From: Atrina japonica
Taxonomy: Eukaryota > Mollusca > Bivalvia > Pterioida > Pinnidae
NCBI GenBank assembly: GCA_030159075.1
Contig: BROG01000536.1
Location: forward strand, 186,001-250,000
Reading direction: 5' to 3'
Length of the DNA: 64,000 bases
The notes beneath the pieces were generated by a model. It was not told the DNA's origin and ran no database searches. It worked only from the letters and a program-made list of their open reading frames with translations. Position numbers and translations under genes: made by a program. Of this stretch, positions 33,010-64,000 are shown piece by piece (within the stretch, counting starts at the first letter, position 1; the number at the start of each line of letters is the position of its first letter).

Positions 33010-33175
33010 AGATGCAAATGATGGACCTTTCAGGCATATACAGATGACGGACCTTTCAGGCACATACAGATGACTGACCTTTCAGGCACATACAGATGAC
33101 GGACCTTTCAGGCACATACAGATGACGGACCTTTCAGGCACATACAGATGACGGACCTTTCAGGCACCTCTGTAT
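33010..33175. repeat. Tandem array of a 26-bp unit
   Basis: Six copies of GATGACGGACCTTTCAGGCA plus CATACA. Confidence 0.95.
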
Positions 33176-33284
33176 GTTGCTTTATTTGCAAGAAATAAAA
33201 GTATGAAAATTGCAGTGTGGTCACCACTGAAAGCTGTTTATTACTCTCACACTTGTATTGATCACAAAACAATGTATTGGTTGA

Positions 33285-34640
33285 GGACAGTCTTCCGCTA
33301 AGACCTCTAGTCCGCTTATACCAGTAGTCCGCTAATACCAGTAGTCCGCCAAGACCAGTAGTCCGCTAAGACCAGAAGTCCGCTAAGAACAATAGTCCGA
33401 TAAGACCTCTAGTCCACCAAGACCAGTGGTCCGCTAATATCTGTAGTCTGTTTATACCAGTAGTCCGCTAATACCAGTAATCCACCAAGACCAGTAGTCC
33501 ACTAATACCAGTAGTCTGCTAAGACCAGTAGTCTGCCAAGACCAGAAGTCCGCTAATACCAGTAGTCCGCCAAGACCAGTAGTCCACTACTAAGACCAGT
33601 AGTCTGTCAAGACCAGTAGTCCGCTAATACCAGTAGTCCACCAAGACCAGTAGTCCGCTACTAAACCAGTAGTCTGCTTATACCAGTAGTCTGCTAAGAC
33701 CAGTAATCCACCAAGACCAGTAGTCCACTAAGACCAGTAGTCTACTAATACAAGTAGTCCACTAATACCAGTAGTCCGCTAAGACCTCCAGTCTACCAAG
33801 ACCAGTAGTTCACTAAGACCAGAAGTCTGCTAAAACCAGTAGTCCGCTACTAAGACCAGTAGTTCGCGAAGACTAGTAGTCTGCTAATAACAGTAGTCCA
33901 CCAAGACCAGTAGTCCGCTAATACCAGTAGTCCGATAAGACCAGTAGTCCGCTACTAAGACAAGTAGTCCGTTAAGACCAGTAGTTCACCAAGACCAGTA
34001 GTCTGCTAATACCATTAGTCCGATAAGACCACTAGTCCGCTAAGACCAGTAGTACGCTAAGACCTCTAGTCCGCTAATATCAGTAGTCCACTAATACCAG
34101 TAGTCCGCTAATACTAGAAGTCCGATAAGACAAGTAGTCCGATAAGACCAGTAGTCCACTTATACCAGTAGTCCGATAAGACCAGAAGTCCAACCAGTCA
34201 TCCGATAAGACCAGTCATCCAATAATACCAGTAGTCCACTAATACCAGCAGTCCACTTAGACCAGTAGTCCGCTAATACCAGTAGTTCAATAAGACCAGT
34301 AGTCCAATAAAACCAGTATTTGGCTAATACCAGTAGTCCGCCAAGACCAGTAGATCTCCGGTAAGACCAGTAGTCCACTAAGACCAGTAGTTCACAAATA
34401 CCAGTAGTCCACTAAGACCAGTAGTCCACAAATACCAGTAGTCCACTAAGACCAGTAGTCCGCTAAGACCAGTAGTCCACAAATACCTGTAGTCTGCTAA
34501 GACCAGTAGTCCGCTAAGATCAGTAGCCAGCTAAGACCAGAAGTCCGCTAAGACCAGCAGTCCACTAATACCAGTAGTCTGCTAAGACCAGTAGTACAAT
34601 AATACCAGTAGTCTGCTAGGATCCGTAGTCGGCTATGGTG
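33285..34640. repeat. Minisatellite, 17-bp unit
   Basis: About 75 copies of ACCAGTAGTCCGCTAAG with point variants (CCGCTAATA, CCACTAAG, CTGCTAAG). Unit is not a multiple of three. Spacing is uninterrupted, so it is not a CRISPR array. Confidence 0.95.
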
Positions 34641-34926
34641 TGATTTCGTCTTTAATATGAACTACAACAATATTTTTTTTCCTTCTGTTCCAGAAAAAAG
34701 TCCCAACAGCAGATGATCTAGAATTTTTTTACAAAACCGTGTTCCAAAAAACCAAATCACTACTACGGCGGCATAATTTATGGAAACTTTTTTACATATG
34801 CATGATGTATACAGTAATATCTAATCATATGACACCCTAATCGAGTGAAAATGGCAATCATGGAGCTTAAGCCAATGTACTGGGTGATCAACAAACAAAC
34901 GAAAGCAACTATCTAGTTACATATGA

Positions 34927-34932
34927 TTTATT
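34927..34932 (-). terminator. Candidate distal poly(A) signal of LIS1
   Basis: AATAAA on the minus strand, followed within 25-45 nt by a GT-rich stretch (GTTGCTTTCGTTTGTTTGTT), the usual downstream element. Nearer AATAAA words, such as at about 36073, could give shorter forms. Confidence 0.35.
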
Positions 34933-35731
34933 TGACATAAGACATAATAACAATCAGGTAAAATCAAGTATTTCACAAAGACTCATCCTTTTTTTTTTTT
35001 TGTAACTATTTTGTTTTTTCACAAGCAGTGATTTGAATAAGAGAAAGGGGGAAATCACACGACTCCATACAACAACACAAGATAGCACTTTATTCTCCTC
35101 TCCAAAAATACACAAATGTAGTGATTTTAGTTTTCTACACCAATTACACACGAAGGAAAATAAGAAAACAATTGTATTAGATTATATTTTCTTTCATATT
35201 TATATCCTATGTATGTATATATATATGTATATATATATATATATGTTGTTTTTTTTGGTGGCAAGTTTTACCTCAATTTTTGTGTATAGAAATGAATGCA
35301 TCATATAGAAAGCTATATTTCTCTCTTTAGTTTAACATCAAGAAATTTGCTGATAGATAAACAATTGCCTTTTGAGTTCTTTGGGTCAGAGGAGCCACAA
35401 AATGCTGATAATGTAGTACTTATACTGAAAAATAAAATTCTGGAAAAAGATAATGTTGTAAGCGAAAGAAAACAAAAACATAATTCTACAGAAAATCCCC
35501 TAATTTTGGTCTATATTGATCCGAATTTATCTTTCCGATATAGACGATGGAAAATTAAAGGATTTTCTTTCACGAAACGTGTCTTGCCACATTTTGAACA
35601 AGACACACCCCTTTACTAGATTGTGATGCATTTGAGTCTGCAACAATATATATAGAAACAATGGCAACAACTCAAATGGACCCACAATCCAGGTGAGCTA
35701 AATAGGCAGGAAAAATAATTTATCTAATGCT

Positions 35732-35821
35732 TTAACTTATTTACCCCTAAAACACATTTGGACTGGTCCAAGTCATTGATTTTACGAACAGTCCATTGTT
35801 TTCCAGGGATTAATGAGTTAA
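35732..35821. mobile_element. 90-bp MITE bounded by TTAA, copy 1
   Basis: Begins TTAACTTATTTACCCCTAAA, ends GGGATTAATGAGTTAA. Central words GGACTGGTCCAAGTCATTGA and CAGTCCATTGTTTTCC are shared with copies at 36795, 43169 and 49049. Confidence 0.85.
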
Positions 35822-36794
35822 TTATAAAGAAAAAATATTGTCCAAATTTTGTTAGCTGTACTCATAGTACCGTCAATCTCTCATGAAGACACACAAGATG
35901 TCGGTCTGCAGTGATCTTACATGACTTAAGCTTAAGATGTTTACAAACTGTCCAGCAGAGCTAATGAAAAGTTAAATTTATTAATTTTGTATGTTTTTTT
36001 TTTTTCAGAAAAGGCAAGTGATGTGGTATCTACAGCTTTTGTTTGAATTCCTTCACAACGTTAACGAACAGCCTTTATTTTCACGTATACATCGTGTTTT
36101 GCAAGTTGGCACTTTGTGTTAAGGTAAAATAACAATCGACGACTTTGGTAGATAAGAAATAAACAACATCTTATAATAAAATCAACTTGTGTATAAACAC
36201 GTTTTCTACTTCATTACGATCTTATCCTCCTCTATTATAATTGTAGAAGTGCGGAGTCATTGTGATAAAAAGAGAGCTGAAATGAAAAAAAAAAACAAAA
36301 AAAACAAAAAACCAACAACACAGACTTTGCATTACACAAATATTCACAGTATTTCCTATAGTAACTATGAACGTGACAAATTTTCGCTTGGGGTTAATCT
36401 TGCAGTTTTTTCTACACTAACAACCCTTGCACAAATTTAATTTCAATAGAAACAAATAGAATGGTAGTACAGTATTAAAAAAACAACTATAGGCCATGTG
36501 GCCACAGTGCTGAGCAATACATCTGGAATTTTAATTTCAAGGTCAAAGTTGAAGGTTAAAATGAAAGGTCACAATCAACTAACGAAATCATTTTCTTTTA
36601 TCATGTGAAATTTAAACGCCATACTCTTAATGGTTTTTTCATCACTGAGCATGCACTGAATGCAACAGCTACACTGATTTTTTTTTTCTACATAAACAGA
36701 AAGACACAATGTCAATTCATAGAATGATGCATGCCTCACTATTAAACTAATAAACAACTGACACATCCATATCTCTCCTTTGACTAAACAGGAG

Positions 36795-36884
36795 TTAACC
36801 CATCTACCCCCGAAAATAATGGACTGTAATGAAAAGCAATGACACAGACCAGTCCAAATATGTCTTTAGGGGTGTATGAGTTAA
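36795..36884. mobile_element. 90-bp MITE bounded by TTAA, copy 2
   Basis: Inverse orientation relative to copy 1: TTAACCCATCTACCCCCGAA at the left, TTTAGGGGTGTATGAGTTAA at the right. Confidence 0.85.
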
Positions 36885-38444
36885 TGACATGGTGAAATTC
36901 ATAAATACTAATATTCTCACAAGGATTAGCCCCATGCGAACATTTCCACATTTATCTTATCATGTATAACATAATTATTCTTACTTCACATCAAGGTTAA
37001 TAACAAAACACCTTGTCTTGAGTCCTTTTCCAAGATAACAATACCTCTGGTTATATTACAGAAAGACGGATTCTAGAAATCTTTCCTTCTGACTGCAACT
37101 TTAGTTCTTCAATATAAAAAGGCTCAAAGGACAAGAAGAACTGTCACACACCAAAAAATCAACTCCATCATTTCCCCAATGTTATACAAAGCACAGAGAA
37201 ATACAGCAGTATACTGAAAGGGTGGGGTTGGGGTGTGGGAGATTTACTTCAATATTAATACTTTGTCATGGGGGTATACATTACAACATAAATACAACAT
37301 TTTAAAATAAACTGGAATTTTTCATCCTTTGGCAGAAAGAAAAACATTAGCATATAAATATCACAGTCACTACTTAAATGTAATGTGGCGATTGCCAGCA
37401 CACAGTGGCAAAATGTTTGGTAACAGGTTATTACCCATTTAATACATACAATTATGTATTGCATATCTCTTGTTGACACATCGTTGAGAGCAAAACTGTT
37501 CAACGAGGATCAACAAATCCCATAAATATTAGGAATGAAGGTGACAAATTGAGAACAAGCCACCATCGAATCAATGCCGTGTAAACTAGGAAACAACCTG
37601 GAATCGTTTCCGAAATATTGCACTTCAAACCGTCAGCTTAAGATCGTATGGAAGGCACATGTCCATAAAATATTGGTCAGCAACTAATTAATGAAAAAAA
37701 AAAAGAAGAGATCCAATGATGTAGTCAAGCGATTCAATTGGAAAAAAATTAAAATGGTGAGGAAAAATAAAATATGACACTGGGTAAAGAATTTGACCTG
37801 GAATCACCTGTATGTTAGATGGATTGTACAAATAAGGAAATTTCTGGTAGTTGAATGGTGTATGAAGTTTTTTCTTTCCCTGAGGTTCAGATCTTCAAAG
37901 ACAATCAACCCAAAACTGCTGATCCCATTTAGGTAAGTTGATGATTTGAGGGGTTTTCAGTAGAAAACCCAATAACATTCCTTTTAAACAATTCTGTGCT
38001 CGTCATTAACCACTAAACTTTTGCATGTCCTAAGTTTGATTAACAACATTTTCTAATCCAAAAGACGATTAAAAACACATTAAATGTGCTATATTTTTCT
38101 GTGTATAATGCGCACCTATGTGTAATGCGCACCTAATTTAGCACATATATTTGTGATATATGCCCACAATTCTTCTAGTCATATTATTACATTAAGCTAC
38201 AATGTCCGTTTTTCTGTTTAATTTAGATGCAGCAACAAGAATCAGTAGTTTGAATAACAAGCACAGATTGACAAACATATAGATCAGCCGTCGTCACAGA
38301 GCTCAGACCATTAAATGGTGACCTCTTTCAGGATTCTGAAACAGTCTTACAGAAAAAATAACTCACAATCCTCCTTCAAAATATTACTTTGCACCAGTTA
38401 ATTAAGTCTTGGCAAGTAATTGGTCTAGAATTGCCTTAGTGAAT

Positions 38445-38580
38445 GTGTGTGTGTGTACATATATATATATATATATAGAGATAGAGAGAGAGATATATAT
38501 AGATATATATATATATATATGAGAGAGAGAGAAAGAGAGACAGACAGAAAGAGAGAGAGAGAGAGAGAGAAGGGGGAGGG
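38445..38580. repeat. Microsatellites (TA)n and (GA)n
   Basis: A GTGTGTGT run, then TATATATA, then GAGAGAGA blocks in the presumed LIS1 3' UTR. Confidence 0.95.
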
Positions 38581-40399
38581 GGCAGCATATTTTATATCAA
38601 TAATCATTGAATTCTAGAAAATAAAACATTTGACCGACAAAAACATGAGGTCCATTACAACTGAGCATTCATAATTTTTATAAGGTAAAGCTATATGTGA
38701 CTAAAAATGACCAAGGACTTTATAATGTACAAAAAAGCACAGCTAGTTCTATATAAACACCAAACATATACAAAAACTATGCTCAGATTCATATATTAAT
38801 CATATAATTTTGATCCAATTTCACAAATATACAATGATTTCAATTGCGGAGAACTCCAGAAAAATGAGTATATTTAGTGCTCAAATGCACTTAAACACTT
38901 GTTGAAAATCCTTACTGTATGTAGGTCAAATATATGACCTACTACCCCATTTTTTTTATTATTATTATTGTTTTGTAAACAGAACCATTTTGTTTGGAAA
39001 GTTAATCACGGGTCATATAACTCTGACCTACTGGTCTATTTATAATGAATGACATTGCTTCAGTGGCTAACTTTGCAGATTGGAGATGCACCACGATACA
39101 ATGTGTAAGCTTACCACACAAAATCTGGGAATACGCTCAACTTCCTGTACGGTTAAGTCATACATATAGCTATAAATCTGTAAGCAAAGACTTGGCATGC
39201 AATAAATGATACAGCATCTTTCTCTTTGTTATTTTCCTATCTCCGTTTATCCTTTCTATCCACTGACCTTCCAAATATTAGGTCAAATATATTTACAAAA
39301 GATGTCCGAAATACACGTCTGTAAGTTCAAGGTCACCTGGTTATGATAGAACCCTTTTTTTTTTCTTGTCGTATATATCGACAAGTTTGATAAAAATTGA
39401 AAGAATTACGCATGTGGCCAGCATTTGAATTTGGAGAGCTTTGATTCAAAATGCTGTAGCGTTTCTTTTTACAGATTATTTACTCAGTTGTTGTGTGACC
39501 TGAATTATCAATATGAAAATCAGAAATGACACTAATTTTTTTTCTTTCTGAATTAATTCATTTGCTTGAAAAATCGGGCAGCCAAAGACATGGCATATTC
39601 TTATTTTGATACCAATATAAAAATACATGTATGTATATATGAATACTGAAGAAGAAAATATGTAAATACCGACCCCAAATTGAAATGTAATACAGTATCG
39701 TCAACTTTTTAAACTGATTAAAAAAAAAGTGTGCTTCTAACATGTCTAAAATTGTGAGTAAAATACCAAATTCAGATCCAATGAGATGAGAATGAATAAA
39801 TGAAATGAATGGACAAGTCATATGACCTCCCTGTGACCAATGAAATCACTCTGTAGACTTTCAATTCACGCCTGTTTAAATCCACGTGCAATTATTTTAT
39901 ATCATTTATCACCCTATATTATTAATCAATAATTTCTACCTGTGGTCGACCAATGATTGTAACATTTATTCTTATAGTCGACAAATAATTTATATTTAAT
40001 CTAGTAAATGAATCAATGGACCATGGGTCATGTCTGAGGTCAAAGGTCAACAAGCAATGAGGTCAATGAGTGATACATTTCAACAAGAACACTTTAAGCC
40101 AGCATGACTGATTAGGAAAATGTGGGACCAGCATCACTTTTCATCAGACAGGATACGGTGTCGATTGTTCGACATCAAAGTTGGGCAAAAGCGACAACGA
40201 GAAAATGCCTTCAGATGAACTTATGTGGGTTACATATATAAATATTAAAATAACAGCTGATATCACTGGTTTATCTGTGTGCACACTAGCGGACAGCACG
40301 ACTGATGGCGAAATAAATAAAACATCTGACGCATCACTGCCTCTTTATATAATATCTTAAGTCCTGGTTATCTTAATACAACACTTGGGTTTTACGATC

Positions 40400-61941
<21,542 letters not shown>

Positions 61942-62048
61942 CTTGGTAAGATCAAAGAGAAGTAGCAGTATCGAAAAGTTCTAATCAGGAGGAAAAGGGG
62001 AGACAAATATCTATCACGAGGTTCAGTACATAGTCATGGTTTGTTCAT
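61942..62048 (-). other. PAFAH1B1: LIS1 5' UTR exon part, with two short upstream ORFs
   Basis: A TTTATTTTGCAG acceptor ends at 62049, so transcription starts further upstream and the leader is spliced. The exon opens with ATG. That uORF (62048-62034, 4 codons plus TGA) overlaps a second one (62037-62023, 4 codons plus TGA) through the shared ATGA. Both end before the true start. Confidence 0.55.
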
Positions 62049-63134
62049 CTGCAAAATAAAATCACAATTCTCGTTAGTTATATGCTGAAAATAATCATAA
62101 TGTAGAAAACATGGAATATACAAAGGTTTAAATTCAAAGAGCAGTGAATATTTATAATAAATTTTTCTTATTGTGTATTGATTGGGAAGGTAATTCTGAA
62201 TGAATATCGAGATTTTTAATGAAAATTTTACATTTAAATAGCTTCACCCTTTACTCAATGTACATAATGTAAAAACATTGAAGAAATTTTATTCATAAAT
62301 GCCATTTCAAGAAGGTTGATTTTGCAATGTAGGAAAGATAAATTGAACGATTTAAACATTTGGTATTTATTTATTTAACTAGATTGCTATTTAACCAAAA
62401 TATTTGAAAAAGATGAAACATAATTTTTCAGCACGTTTGTCTCAATCACTGACCCAGTCACTTCCCCCAGCAAGAGAAAACAAAAGAATAGATCGTTGAG
62501 ATAGAAAATTACAAATTACTCAATCAGAACTAAAAATGTATATTTCTCACAGAAATTTTGTAGCAGTGTGAATTTTATGTTGATAAGTCATCAGAATACT
62601 TAAGTTTCTGTAAATATACATTCTAAATGCCCTCAAATGGCTAAACAGAAAATCGTTTGGATTTATCTTTCATTCAGAAATATCTGCGTGACCAGTACAC
62701 ATTTTTAAAAAGAGCATGAGTATACATTGTATATTGGTACATCAGTAACATACATGTTAATTGGATATGCTCACTTTTGTACATTTTACTGATGGTTAAC
62801 ATTTCACCAGATGTTTGACTTTCTGAGGTGGGCATCATTTACAGGTGAGATGCTACAAAATATGACCTGTGCAATCAGAGTTCTAAAGTATGCCATTTGG
62901 AAATGTGACCTTTGAACTGCCTCAATAAGAGTGAACTGATTGAGAGGCCTGCAAATATGAATAGTCAAAAAAATTTTAAGGCAGTTTTGTCCACTTTTTA
63001 TCCATAAAAAAATTCAAATTTTTGTGCCACCCAAATCAAAGAGAAAATTGAAAAAAAAAATCAGCTTATAGACCAACCCATTTCTTACACTTCCGTTCGG
63101 TGAATATTTTGAATGGATTCAGAAGATTAGAATT
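62049..63134. other. Upstream LIS1 intron or flank, nothing recognised
   Basis: Should contain intronic sequence and possibly the first non-coding exon or promoter of LIS1. I see no GC-rich or motif-dense segment and no ORF worth reporting. Confidence 0.4.
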
Positions 63135-63350
63135 TTGAAGTGTTTAACGCCACACTCAACAATTTTTCAGTCATAAAATAGTGGCCAGTTTTTAATGGTG
63201 GAAGAGAAAATGGGTCAACTTGTTAACAATGTATCGGGGAAGACACCACTGGCATTCCACAAGTAAACTGGCATACTTTCACACAAAATTAAGGTAAGGT
63301 TCCAGTTTGGCTCAAAGTGAGAGATTTCATGTTCACATGTTCTACCCACC
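63135..63350 (-). mobile_element. SINE family B copy, partial
   Basis: TTTAACGCCACACTCAACAA, TTTTTAATGGTGGAAGAGAA, CACTGGCATTCCACAAGTAA and AAGGTTCCAGTTTGGCTCAA match the family; the tRNA-like head is decayed. Confidence 0.7.
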
Positions 63351-63891
63351 CGATCCCAAGAAGATTTGAAATGGATAGAGTATACTTTGCAATGGGTCAG
63401 TAGATATGAAATGGATTCAGTAGATTTTGTAAAGCTCAACATATAAGTATGGTACTTCAGTGATCCAACCAGGATTGAATGATCTGGGGTCATTATGTCC
63501 CCTTGATCATAATTTTATGGGGTCATTTTCATAACCATGGGGATATAATAATAACAAATACCACATGTATAACCAAAGTAGCAATTAACAAATAGATAAT
63601 GCATGTTAGGTATGGGTACAAATGTATATTACAAGTACATGCAGGAGGATATGATAATCATTGTTCTATACCATGAATGTTATGATATATGTCATTTTGG
63701 ACACTGCCATCACTGTGCCAAGCTGTCCCAGTGGTCTTTGAATAATGGGGACATTTATCATTTTCAAGGGCCATTTGCCCAATGACCCCCTCTGGTTGGA
63801 ACACTGGTACTTTAGATGTAGACCCTTCCAGATGGCTCCAGAGAAATGTTCATATTGGCTCAATGAATGAACTTTATATGATAATAGTGAA

Positions 63892-64000
63892 TACAGTGAA
63901 ACTTGTGTATAAAGACCTCCTTATGGACACAAGAAAACAGGTCTTTATAGGGAGGTGGTCTTTATATAGAAGTTGATTTGCATATTGGGGACAGCAAAAA
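63892..64000. mobile_element. Short MITE, TACAGT family, copy 3, cut by window end
   Basis: TACAGTGAAACTTGTGTATA, GGACACAAGAAAACAGGTCT and GGGGACAGCAAAA align with 18401-18582 and 12137-12328. Confidence 0.85.

Larger units (their letters stand above)
34905..40399 (-). other. PAFAH1B1: Probable long 3' UTR of LIS1
   Basis: From the LIS1 stop to the candidate poly(A) signal, the sequence lacks tandem arrays and large transposons, unlike its surroundings; only two 90-bp TTAA MITEs, a (TA)n/(GA)n tract and short runs occur. Vertebrate LIS1 mRNAs also carry kilobase-scale 3' UTRs. Open frames on either strand here (for example 35296-35619, plus) match nothing I recognise. Extent is inferred. Confidence 0.4.

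Noticed and set aside
33010..34640. CRISPR-like array
   Set aside because: Short units repeat head to tail without unique spacers, in an animal genome with spliced genes; these are minisatellites.
35296..35619. 107-aa open frame on the plus strand
   Set aside because: No recognisable similarity, AT-rich composition, antisense to the probable LIS1 3' UTR.
36490..36560. Another hairpin-ended element start (GGCCATGTGGCCAC followed by GCTGAGC)
   Set aside because: The ACAAGAG lead-in is absent and no matching other end was found.

Overview
The window is animal nuclear DNA. It is AT-rich and intron-rich, and most of it is transposon debris and minisatellites. Frequent ACATGTA words, tRNA-derived SINEs and many tandem-repeat-bearing non-autonomous elements suggest a mollusc, probably a bivalve; this assignment is inference. 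There is no operon, CRISPR array, phage or other prokaryotic system, and I saw no new gene system.

Two complete, conserved single-copy-type genes lie on the minus strand. PAFAH1B1/LIS1 occupies 40400-61941 in 12 coding exons encoding 408 aa. It has a LisH domain, a coiled coil and seven WD40 repeats, and acts as a dynein regulator. A 5' non-coding exon edge lies at 62048, and a long 3' UTR probably runs to about 34905. Downstream of it, UBE2G1 (a ubiquitin-conjugating enzyme of the Ubc7 type) occupies 5592-26047 in 5 coding exons encoding 168 aa, with catalytic Cys90. I joined all exons by hand: every intron is GT-AG, and reading phases close exactly across all 15 introns. The two genes share no pathway. 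Their adjacency is notable because the human orthologues both lie on 17p13.

Region by region. 1-5360: a minisatellite, a SINE, a 2.9 kb hairpin-ended element with a second element nested in it, a simple repeat and a dead reverse transcriptase fragment. 5592-26047: UBE2G1, whose 13 kb first intron carries a 57-bp tandem array just below it, a 52-bp array, several MITEs, a 2.36 kb terminal-inverted-repeat (TIR) element, a decayed LINE and a 1.2 kb TIR element. 26048-34904: intergenic, with a TIR-like element, 23-bp and 17-bp minisatellites, SINEs and hairpin-ended elements. 34905-61941: LIS1, with introns holding SINEs, TIR elements, 50-, 78- and 79-bp tandem arrays and hairpin-ended elements. 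61942-64000: LIS1 5' region, a SINE and a MITE cut by the window end.

The most interesting signals are in the repeats. Several distinct element families share one architecture: ACAAG(A)G, a short hairpin, a subterminal inverted repeat, tandem core repeats, a GACGGAC-type microsatellite, the mate of the inverted repeat, and a TAA end. This fits non-autonomous Helentron-like elements. Nested insertions show exact boundaries. Four 90-91 bp MITEs are bounded by TTAA. A 2.3 kb TIR element has a 7-bp target duplication. A 78-bp array in LIS1 seems to have been amplified from the splice acceptor next to it.
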